A program made the translations under genes and the position numbers. From Acholeplasmataceae bacterium UBA6235 (GTDB lineage: Bacteria > Bacillota_I > Bacilli_A > Acholeplasmatales > UBA5453): a stretch of DNA of 6,623 nucleotides. A model generated the notes under the pieces. The model saw only the letters and a program-made list of their open reading frames with translations, was not told the DNA's origin and did not search any database. This document shows, in pieces, positions 1-6,010 of the stretch (positions within the stretch are counted from its first letter, which is position 1; each line of letters begins with the position of its first letter). The stretch spans positions 12,496-19,118 of the forward strand of contig DJWH01000098.1 of the NCBI GenBank assembly GCA_002441525.1, written 5' to 3'.

Positions 1-240
1 TTATTTCAAGCTTATAGTTTAGGCTATCGTAAAGACGATATTGTCATGATGGCAATCACAGGGGATACCTTAAATCCAATCAGCCCATGTGGGGCTTGTC
101 GTCAAGTGATGAATGAATTGTTGCCTAAAAACACACCGATTTATTTATCCAATTTGACAGGTAAAATCAAAGAGACATCACTCAAAGAATTGTTGCCATA
201 TTCATTTGATGAAATTGAACACCATGAAGACAAACTTTAG
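1..240 (+). CDS. cdd: Cytidine deaminase, C-terminal part (5' truncated by window edge)
   Basis: The frame is open from base 1 to a TAG at 238-240 and gives 79 residues. Residues 29-36 read PCGACRQV, the second zinc-binding motif of the cytidine deaminase family, with C30 and C33 as the two cysteine ligands. The N-terminal half, including the first zinc ligand and the proton-shuttling glutamate, lies upstream of the window. The enzyme hydrolyses cytidine and deoxycytidine to uridine and deoxyuridine in cytosolic pyrimidine salvage. The C-terminal part (roughly PIYLSNLTGKIKETSLKELL) matches the usual end of the short tetrameric bacterial form. The last 17 nt overlap the start of era. The cdd-era-recO order is conserved in Bacillus relatives and supports the call. 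An in-frame ATG at 46 is internal to the conserved fold and is not the true start. Confidence 0.95.
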   Translation, partial: LFQAYSLGYRKDDIVMMAITGDTLNPISPCGACRQVMNELLPKNTPIYLSNLTGKIKETSLKELLPYSFDEIEHHEDKL

Positions 241-1117
241 AAGCGGTTTTATCAGCATTGTAGGTCGTCCAAATGTCGGTAAATCGACCTTACTCAATGC
301 CATCATCGGACAAAAGATTGCGATCACATCACCAAAACCTCAAACCACACGCAACCGAATTTTAGGGATCAAAACCACAGAAGACTACCAAATGGTATTT
401 GTGGATACCCCAGGCATTCATAAACCCAAACACGAATTGGGCCGTTTGTTAGATCAAACCGCACAATCATCGATTGAAGGCATGGACGCTGTATTGTTTA
501 TGGTAGATGCTGAAAAAGGGTTGGCTGAAGACCACGTCATCAAGTTATTTCAAGGCATTTCATCCCCTGTCTATTTGGTCATTAATAAAGTGGATTTGCT
601 TAAATCCAAAATTCAAATTGATAAGATTATCATCAGTTATATGAATGTATATCCGTTTGCTGGATTCTTTCCGATTTCCGCGAAAGACCATACAAACATC
701 GATCATCTAATCGAAGAACTCGTGGGTCGCTTGCCTGTGGGTTATCCTTTGTTTGAATCGTCTGAAATCACCGACCAAAGTGATTTCCAGTTGATGTCTG
801 AAATCATTCGCGAAAAAGTGCTTTATCATACCCAAGAAGAAGTGCCACACGCTGTGGCTGTGGTAATCGAGCATACAGAAATGAACGAAGACGTCTATGA
901 GGTTCACGCCACCATCGTGGTTGAACGAAACACACAAAAACAAATCTTGATTGGCAAAGGTGGCGATATGTTGAAACAAATCGGAACCGAAGCCAGAAAA
1001 GAAATCAATAAGATATTGAATACCAGAATTCACCTCATTTTATGGGTAAAAGTCAAAAAGGATTGGCGAAATCGACCTTCTGACTTGAAATCATTCGGCT
1101 ATGACAACCACGACTAA
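224..1117 (+). CDS. era: GTPase Era, 16S rRNA-binding small-subunit assembly factor
   Basis: This is a complete Era of 297 residues, the usual length for the family. The N-terminal GTPase domain shows G1 GRPNVGKST (14-22), G2 around TSPKPQTTR (35-43), G3 DTPG (61-64), G4 NKVD (121-124) and G5 SAK (152-154). The C-terminal KH RNA-binding domain has its GKGG loop at 244-247, followed by the typical ending with W274 and KKDWRN. Era binds the 3' end of 16S rRNA and helps mature the 30S subunit. I chose ATG at 224 because MKTNFRSGF sits at the normal distance from the P-loop. TTG 206 and ATG 209 are in frame but would add 5-6 residues not typical of the family. No clear Shine-Dalgarno precedes any of the three, so translation is probably coupled to cdd, which it overlaps by 17 nt. 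The 3' end overlaps recO by 17 nt. Confidence 0.96.
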   Translation: MKTNFRSGFISIVGRPNVGKSTLLNAIIGQKIAITSPKPQTTRNRILGIKTTEDYQMVFVDTPGIHKPKHELGRLLDQTAQSSIEGMDAVLFMVDAEKGLAEDHVIKLFQGISSPVYLVINKVDLLKSKIQIDKIIISYMNVYPFAGFFPISAKDHTNIDHLIEELVGRLPVGYPLFESSEITDQSDFQLMSEIIREKVLYHTQEEVPHAVAVVIEHTEMNEDVYEVHATIVVERNTQKQILIGKGGDMLKQIGTEARKEINKILNTRIHLILWVKVKKDWRNRPSDLKSFGYDNHD

Positions 1118-1754
1118 TGGGTTAATCTATAAAACCCAAGACTACAAAGAGTCGAGCAAATTGCTTTTTGTATACTCATCTTTTGGCAAGGTTACATTGG
1201 TTGCGAATGGTGTGAAAAGTTATAAACATGAGTTTCGGGTATTGTCACAATACTTGACAGAAATCGAATTTGCCTACCAAGACAAAGAGATGTTTGCACT
1301 TGCAAAGGCGAAGTATATCGATGGATTTGATGCATTGAAGAAAGATTATGCACAATTGTCAAAACAAGCCGTTATCTTAGAGATTGTAGACCATTTAATC
1401 ACCGATGACATTGACCATGATAAGGTTTATCCACTCATGATTGAGTTATTAAAACACCCCTATGGGTACTTGATTTTCGCATTAAAACTCTTGTATGGGT
1501 TCGGTTATCGACTCAATTTCGTCGGTGATGAGCCCACCGGGTTTTCCATTAAAAATGCCGCTGTAACGACCAAAAAAGACGGTGAATACGCCGATATCGA
1601 TTTGGAGACTACCACCTTGATGGCATCTTTATATTTTTACAAAACAGGCGATGATATCACATTAACGCCACCACAAATCAAACACATTGAACATTTCATC
1701 AAAACCTTTTATCGATACCACATGGAATACGATATCAAAGGGTTAAAAGAATAG
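1101..1754 (+). CDS. recO: DNA repair protein RecO, short form without zinc-finger cysteines
   Basis: The product has 217 residues, somewhat shorter than the roughly 240-260 typical of Firmicutes RecO. The N-terminal OB fold is recognisable (GLIYKTQDYKESSKLL, then FGKVTLVANGVK at about 28-39), followed by a helical C-terminal part. RecO anneals single-stranded DNA and, with RecR and RecF, loads RecA on SSB-coated gaps. The protein contains no cysteine. The loop at about 139-161, where many RecO proteins carry a four-cysteine zinc finger, is replaced by a cysteine-free stretch. The start is forced: the frame is closed by a TGA at 1086-1088 and 1101 is the first start codon. No strong Shine-Dalgarno precedes it, so coupling to era is likely. 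Identification rests on the N-terminal pattern and on the conserved era-recO adjacency. Confidence 0.9.
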   Translation: MTTTTNGLIYKTQDYKESSKLLFVYSSFGKVTLVANGVKSYKHEFRVLSQYLTEIEFAYQDKEMFALAKAKYIDGFDALKKDYAQLSKQAVILEIVDHLITDDIDHDKVYPLMIELLKHPYGYLIFALKLLYGFGYRLNFVGDEPTGFSIKNAAVTTKKDGEYADIDLETTTLMASLYFYKTGDDITLTPPQIKHIEHFIKTFYRYHMEYDIKGLKE

Positions 1755-1760
1755 AGAGGG
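1755..1760 (+). promoter_or_regulatory. Ribosome binding site of glyS
   Basis: AGAGGG lies directly after the recO stop, 5 nt before ATG 1766. It sets the glyS start. The whole recO-glyS gap is 11 nt, so it has no room for the T-box leader that often controls aminoacyl-tRNA synthetase genes in Firmicutes. Confidence 0.65.
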
Positions 1761-1765
1761 TCCTT

Positions 1766-3139
1766 ATGATCAGTTTAGAGAAGTTAGTCACTTATGCAAA
1801 AGCTACCGGTTTTATTTTCCAAGGTTCAGAACTCTATGGTGGGTTAGCGAATACTTGGGATTACGGCCCATTAGGCAGTTTATTAAAAAACAACATTAAA
1901 AAGGCATGGCTTAAAAAATTCCATGATGAGAATCGCTACAACGTCTTGTTAGATTCATCGATTTTGATGAATTCACAAGTATGGGTAGCCAGTGGTCACG
2001 TCGGTGGATTCTCCGACCCACTCACCGAATGTAAGAGCTGTAATACACGTCACAGAGCCGACAAGCTCATTGAAGATCACAGCAAAAACACAGTGAATCC
2101 AAGCGCTTGGTCACACGAACAGCTCCACAGCTATATGATGAGCGAAAAAGTCGCTTGTCCAAACTGTGGTAAAGTCAACTGGACAGAAATCAAATCGTTC
2201 AACCTGATGTTTAAAACCACCCAAGGGGTCACTGAAAGTGCGGGTAATACCGTCTATTTACGACCAGAAACAGCCCAAGGTATATTCATCAACTTCAAGA
2301 ATATCCAAAGAACCACCCGTCGTAAAGTCCCATTTGGCGTATGCCAAGTCGGTAAATCCTTTAGAAATGAAATCACCCCAGGTAACTTCATTTTTAGAAC
2401 CCGTGAATTCGAACAAATGGAATTGGAATTCTTCTGCAAACCAGGCACTGAAATCGAATGGTTCAATTACTGGCGTAGTTACGCGATCGAGTTTTTACAA
2501 ACCTTAGGTTTAAAGCGTGAAAACTTAGAGTTACATGACCATGAGCAAGAAGAATTGTCCCATTACTCAAACGCAACCACCGACGTTTTATATCGCTTCC
2601 CATGGGGATTTGATGAACTTTGGGGGATTGCATCAAGAACTGACTTTGACCTCAATGCGCACCAAACACAATCCAAAGAAAACTTAGAATACTTAGACCC
2701 AGATACCAATGAAAAGTATTTACCATACGTCATTGAACCATCCCTTGGGGTGGAACGTCTATTGATGGCCATCTTAACCGAAAGTTATGAAGAAGAAGTG
2801 CTTTCCGATGGACAAATTAGAGAAGTTTTACACATCCATCCAGCGTTGGCCCCTTATCAAGTAGCGATATTGCCACTGATTAAAAAGAAACATGACCAAT
2901 ATGCCTTAGATTTATTGGATACGGTATCGAAATTTACCCAAGCGATTTATGATGAAACACAAAACATTGGTAAACGTTATCGTCGTCAAGACCAAATCGG
3001 TACCCCATTCTGTGTAACGATTGATGATGAAACATTGGAAAACCATACCGTTACCATCCGTGAACGTGATTCTATGGCTCAAACCAGAATACCTGTATCC
3101 GAACTCAAAGCATTCATTTTAGATAAAACGACTTTATAA
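1766..3139 (+). CDS. glyS: Glycine--tRNA ligase, homodimeric (alpha2) class II type
   Basis: The product is a 457-residue class II synthetase, matching the single-chain eukaryote/archaea-like GlyRS also found in some Gram-positives, not the two-subunit GlyQ/GlyS enzyme. It charges tRNA-Gly with glycine in the cytosol using ATP. An early GxSELYGGLANTWDYGP segment (20-35) leads into motif 1. Cysteine pairs at C89/C92 and C131/C134 look like a zinc-binding insertion. Motif 2 starts with FRNEITPG (199-206) and continues through FRTREFEQMELEFF. Motif 3 is EPSLGVERLL (324-333) with its arginine at R331. The anticodon-binding domain runs from about 363 to the end (APYQVAILPL, then GTPFCVTID and TIRERDS). 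The start follows a Shine-Dalgarno with correct spacing. It sits between recO and dnaG, the usual slot for glycyl-tRNA synthetase genes in this cluster. Confidence 0.96.
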   Translation: MISLEKLVTYAKATGFIFQGSELYGGLANTWDYGPLGSLLKNNIKKAWLKKFHDENRYNVLLDSSILMNSQVWVASGHVGGFSDPLTECKSCNTRHRADKLIEDHSKNTVNPSAWSHEQLHSYMMSEKVACPNCGKVNWTEIKSFNLMFKTTQGVTESAGNTVYLRPETAQGIFINFKNIQRTTRRKVPFGVCQVGKSFRNEITPGNFIFRTREFEQMELEFFCKPGTEIEWFNYWRSYAIEFLQTLGLKRENLELHDHEQEELSHYSNATTDVLYRFPWGFDELWGIASRTDFDLNAHQTQSKENLEYLDPDTNEKYLPYVIEPSLGVERLLMAILTESYEEEVLSDGQIREVLHIHPALAPYQVAILPLIKKKHDQYALDLLDTVSKFTQAIYDETQNIGKRYRRQDQIGTPFCVTIDDETLENHTVTIRERDSMAQTRIPVSELKAFILDKTTL

Positions 3140-3140
3140 T
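3113..3140 (+). promoter_or_regulatory. Possible weak internal promoter before dnaG
   Basis: A perfect -10 hexamer TATAAT lies at 3135-3140, overlapping the glyS stop codon. With a 16-nt spacer the -35 would be TTCATT at 3113-3118, only 3 of 6 matches to TTGACA. There is no TGn extension. Transcription would start near 3147, leaving a leader of about 14 nt that begins in the dnaG Shine-Dalgarno. This is the longest gap in the window and the entry to the dnaG-sigma-rpoD part, where internal promoters are known in other bacteria. The TATAAT could equally be chance in AT-rich DNA. Confidence 0.2.
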
Positions 3141-3145
3141 ACGAC

Positions 3146-3155
3146 AAAGGAGGTC
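3146..3155 (+). promoter_or_regulatory. Very strong ribosome binding site of dnaG
   Basis: AAAGGAGGTC contains nine consecutive bases (AAAGGAGGT) complementary to the usual 3' end of 16S rRNA. It is followed by CTTTTT before ATG 3161. It fixes the dnaG start and is the strongest Shine-Dalgarno in the window. Confidence 0.85.
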
Positions 3156-3160
3156 TTTTT

Positions 3161-4927
3161 ATGCCGATAGACCGTCATATAATCGATGAAATCAATGAAA
3201 AGACCGACATCGTAGCGTTAGTCAGTCCCTACGTGAACCTGGTTAAAAAAGGGAAAAACTACATGGGACAATGTCCATTTCACGACGATAAAAGTCCATC
3301 TTTCTCGGTTTCACCAGAAAAACATTTAGCGAAGTGCATGGCTTGTGGTGAAGGGGGTTCACCCATCACCTTTTATCAAAAAATCAAAAATGTCTCTTTT
3401 CCTGAAGCAGTTAAAGCTTTAGCAACCCCACTCGGTATCAAAGTCGATGTGGAAATTGTTGAAAACCCGACCCTCAAAGAACATGAACTCATGCAAGAAG
3501 CAGCCAACTTCTACATGTATTATCTGAATAATTCTGCTTATGGAAAAACCGCACTGAGTTATTTGGAAAAACGTGGTTTAACAAGTGATGATCTGAAGCA
3601 TTTTTCGATTGGGTTAGCCCCAAAAGAAAAAGATGCCTTGTTTCAAATCCTTAAAAATAAGGGGTTTGACCCTACCATGATGGTGGATTTAGGCTTGGTC
3701 AAGCAACGAGAAGATGGTTCGTATTATGATTTAATGATTAAACGCATTACCTTCCCGATCCATGATACTCATGGCCGCGTCGTTGGATTCTCTGGCCGTG
3801 CTTTAGAAGATGACCCTGTAAAATACTTAAATACCCCTGAAACCAAGATTTTTAAAAAAGGGGAAGTCTTGTATCATTTGTTTCAAGCATCTAAAGACAT
3901 TCGTATGCAAAAAAGAGTCATTTTATATGAAGGGTTCTTCGATGTCATCGCCTCCTATAAAAGTGGTTTAGGCAACGCTGTCGCAACCATGGGGACTGCC
4001 TTAACGAAGAAGCATGCAGAACTGATTAAGCAAGTCACTTCAGATGTCATTATCGCTTATGATGGCGATAAAGCCGGTCAATCCGCCACCATGAAAGCCA
4101 TTCCAATTTTAGAAGAAGTTCGTTTACGTTGCGATATCGTGAGTCTTAAAGATGGTTTAGATCCTGATGACTTTTTAAAGAAGTATGGCGTCCCTGCATA
4201 TCAAGCCGCGTTTAAAGAGACCATAGACCCATTGGTATTCAGTTATGACTACCACAAAAAGGGATTGGATTTGAATAACTCCAATGACATTCAAGAATTT
4301 AAGACTCGCATTAAAAAAATGCTTAAATTTAAAGATCAAAGTATTAGAGAGATTTATTATCGAAAACTGGCTAAAGACATCGGGTCTAGTTATGATTCGG
4401 TGATGCCAAAGGATACCCCGTTTGGCACACCTGATCAAAAACCGGTGTTACCAAAACCCAAACCAGTGACCAATAAGTCTTTAAAAAAATACTATGGTGC
4501 GGAAATCCAGCTTTTCATCGCGATGACCCAAGATTACGATCAAGCACTTCGCATTGAACAAGCGCTTGGTACCCAATTTGTCGCCGATATGGATCTGTTT
4601 AAATTACGAGGTAGCCTGATGTTGGGTTATTATCCAAACCATGCAGTATTCGATATAGACACCTTTAAAGATATATTAAATCCAGATTTATTGGAAGCTT
4701 TCGAAACAAAAGTACTCAGTTCATTAACTTGGAAAATCGCGCCGATTTATAAAGAAGAAGCGGTGACTGAACTCTTAAGTGTGATGCAAACCATCACCAT
4801 TGAAAAAGGGATGATACAGTTGCGAGAAAACATTTTAAATGAACCAGAGGCGTTTACCAAAGCGAACTATGCAGAACAGTTTAAACAGCTTAAAAACTCC
4901 AAACTTAAAGGCAAGGTGAACTCATGA
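3161..4927 (+). CDS. dnaG: DNA primase DnaG
   Basis: This is a complete primase of 588 residues, within the normal range. It makes the short RNA primers for Okazaki fragments and fork restart, acting with the DnaB-type helicase. The N-terminal CHC2 zinc-binding domain has C38, H41, C59 and C62 (CPFHDDKSPSF, then CMACGEGG). The RNA polymerase domain carries a basic segment around KRITFPIHDTHGRVVGFSGR (194-213) and YLNTPET (223-229). The TOPRIM core has EGFFDV with catalytic E257, AYDGDKAG (299-306) with D301 and D303, and DPDDFL (334-339). A proline/lysine-rich linker at about 416-440 leads to the C-terminal helicase-interacting domain. All key catalytic residues are present. The start follows a near-perfect Shine-Dalgarno. 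The TGA stop overlaps the next ATG (ATGA), which implies translational coupling of primase to the sigma factor. ccpN and yqfL, present before dnaG in Bacillus, are absent. Confidence 0.97.
   Translation: MPIDRHIIDEINEKTDIVALVSPYVNLVKKGKNYMGQCPFHDDKSPSFSVSPEKHLAKCMACGEGGSPITFYQKIKNVSFPEAVKALATPLGIKVDVEIVENPTLKEHELMQEAANFYMYYLNNSAYGKTALSYLEKRGLTSDDLKHFSIGLAPKEKDALFQILKNKGFDPTMMVDLGLVKQREDGSYYDLMIKRITFPIHDTHGRVVGFSGRALEDDPVKYLNTPETKIFKKGEVLYHLFQASKDIRMQKRVILYEGFFDVIASYKSGLGNAVATMGTALTKKHAELIKQVTSDVIIAYDGDKAGQSATMKAIPILEEVRLRCDIVSLKDGLDPDDFLKKYGVPAYQAAFKETIDPLVFSYDYHKKGLDLNNSNDIQEFKTRIKKMLKFKDQSIREIYYRKLAKDIGSSYDSVMPKDTPFGTPDQKPVLPKPKPVTNKSLKKYYGAEIQLFIAMTQDYDQALRIEQALGTQFVADMDLFKLRGSLMLGYYPNHAVFDIDTFKDILNPDLLEAFETKVLSSLTWKIAPIYKEEAVTELLSVMQTITIEKGMIQLRENILNEPEAFTKANYAEQFKQLKNSKLKGKVNS
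4913..4919 (+). promoter_or_regulatory. Ribosome binding site of the upstream sigma gene, inside dnaG
   Basis: AAGGTGA lies within the last dnaG codons, 4 nt before ATG 4924. It matches the 3' part of the consensus (GGTGA), which suits this short spacing. Together with the ATGA overlap it suggests reinitiation by ribosomes finishing dnaG. Confidence 0.55.
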
Positions 4928-5997
4928 ACCCAAACTACGAATGGATTGAAAACTTGTTAAACACCTACAAAGAAACCAAAAAAGTGCCACTCAATGATGT
5001 CTTAGAAATGACTGAACTTGAGGACCACGAATTTGATGAAATCAAACGTGCCTTGGATCAAGCTGGTTATGAGATTACCTATGAAGAGGAAAATTTCCCT
5101 CTGATTGATACCTCCGTAGATAAACCAACGGACAATTATCATCGCTATCTTAAAGAGATGGGCGAAATCAAACTATTAACACCTGAGGAAGAAAAGGACA
5201 TCACCAAAAAAGTGTTTATGGGTCATGAAGCCATGGCACTAGGTGTCCAATCTGATCCAGTGGCTGAACAGGCACGCCAACAAACAATTGGCATCGCTGT
5301 TGAAGCCAAAAATAGACTCATTCTATCGAACCTTCGCTTGGTCGTGTCGATTGCGAAGAAGTCCGATGGGAAAATGGAAATGTTAGACCTCATTCAAGAG
5401 GGCACCATGGGCTTGATGAAAGCCGCAGACAAATTTGATTATCGCATGGGCAATCGATTCTCTACTTACGCAACGTGGTGGATCAAACAATCGATTTCAC
5501 GTGCGATTGCCAAACAATCGAAAACCATTCGCATTCCTGTGCATCTGGTAGAAAATTTAAATCGAATGGTCAGGATTAAAAATGAACTCAGATCGAAACT
5601 CAATCGAAACCCTTCGGATGAGGAAGTAGCGGAAGCATTAGGTATCACCCTTGAAAAACTGTCCAGTTACGAACAGTTATCTCAAGAAGTGGTATCATTA
5701 GATAAATCCGTCGGTACTGAGGAGGATGCAACATTGGCTGATTTTATCGCTTCCAATGTCATGAATCCTGAAGAGTCCTACATGGCAATGAAAGAAAAAG
5801 AGCACATTTCATCGCTATTGAAACAACTAGGACCAAGAGATGAACAAGTCATGCGTTACCGTTTTGGTCTTCATGATGGGAAGTATTACACCCTTGAAGA
5901 AATTGGTTACCTCATGGGACTCACCCGCGAACGCATTAGACAAATCATTTCAAAAAGTTTGGCAACCCTTCGTCAAACCCACAAATTGCTCAAATAA
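4924..5997 (+). CDS. Sigma-70 family RNA polymerase sigma factor, divergent RpoD paralogue
   Basis: The 357-residue product has full group 1/2 sigma architecture. Residues 1-56 resemble a region 1.1-like helical domain, followed by region 1.2 (about 70-95, with [16 protein letters not shown]) and a short insert (about 100-127). Region 2 has [10 protein letters not shown] (137-146), LDLIQEG (154-160), the melting motif STYATWWI (180-187) and region 2.4 [20 protein letters not shown]. Regions 3 ([15 protein letters not shown], then [10 protein letters not shown]) and 4 ([17 protein letters not shown] at 334-341) follow. It should bind core polymerase and direct promoter recognition in the cytosol. 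Differences from consensus are DPVRM to DNYHR in region 1.2, a one-residue-shorter [13 protein letters not shown] in place of AKRYVGRGMLFLDL, S192 where E. coli has T440, and a tail ending QTHKLLK. It is coupled to dnaG and followed by a canonical rpoD, so it is probably an alternative or accessory sigma. Automated annotation might call it rpoD too. It ends in tandem TAA TAA. Confidence 0.9.
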   Translation: MNPNYEWIENLLNTYKETKKVPLNDVLEMTELEDHEFDEIKRALDQAGYEITYEEENFPLIDTSVDKPTDNYHRYLKEMGEIKLLTPEEEKDITKKVFMGHEAMALGVQSDPVAEQARQQTIGIAVEAKNRLILSNLRLVVSIAKKSDGKMEMLDLIQEGTMGLMKAADKFDYRMGNRFSTYATWWIKQSISRAIAKQSKTIRIPVHLVENLNRMVRIKNELRSKLNRNPSDEEVAEALGITLEKLSSYEQLSQEVVSLDKSVGTEEDATLADFIASNVMNPEESYMAMKEKEHISSLLKQLGPRDEQVMRYRFGLHDGKYYTLEEIGYLMGLTRERIRQIISKSLATLRQTHKLLK

Positions 5998-5998
5998 T

Positions 5999-6004
5999 AA
6001 GGAG
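5999..6004 (+). promoter_or_regulatory. Ribosome binding site of rpoD
   Basis: AAGGAG, overlapping the second of two in-frame TAA stops of the preceding gene, lies 6 nt before ATG 6011. It gives rpoD its own good initiation signal, in contrast to the overlapping start of the sigma gene upstream. Confidence 0.8.
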
Positions 6005-6010
6005 TTACAC

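Noticed and set aside
206..223. Longer era start at TTG 206 or ATG 209
   Set aside because: It would add MMKLNT-type residues not typical of Era and lengthen the overlap with cdd. No Shine-Dalgarno supports it. ATG 224 gives the usual spacing to the P-loop.
707..1033. Antisense open frame of 108 codons inside era
   Set aside because: It lies fully opposite the conserved KH-domain coding region of era, has no Shine-Dalgarno or recognisable motif, and is explained by codon bias of the real gene.
1755..1765. T-box or other riboswitch ahead of glyS
   Set aside because: The gap is 11 nt and the upstream sequence is coding for recO, so no leader structure can be supported.
3178..3183. Second TATAAT within the first codons of dnaG
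   Set aside because: The position 17 nt upstream reads CTTTTT, a very poor -35, and a start there would remove the dnaG initiation region.
5998..6010. Terminator between the two sigma genes
   Set aside because: The 13-nt gap contains only a second stop codon, the Shine-Dalgarno and a spacer, with no inverted repeat or T-run.
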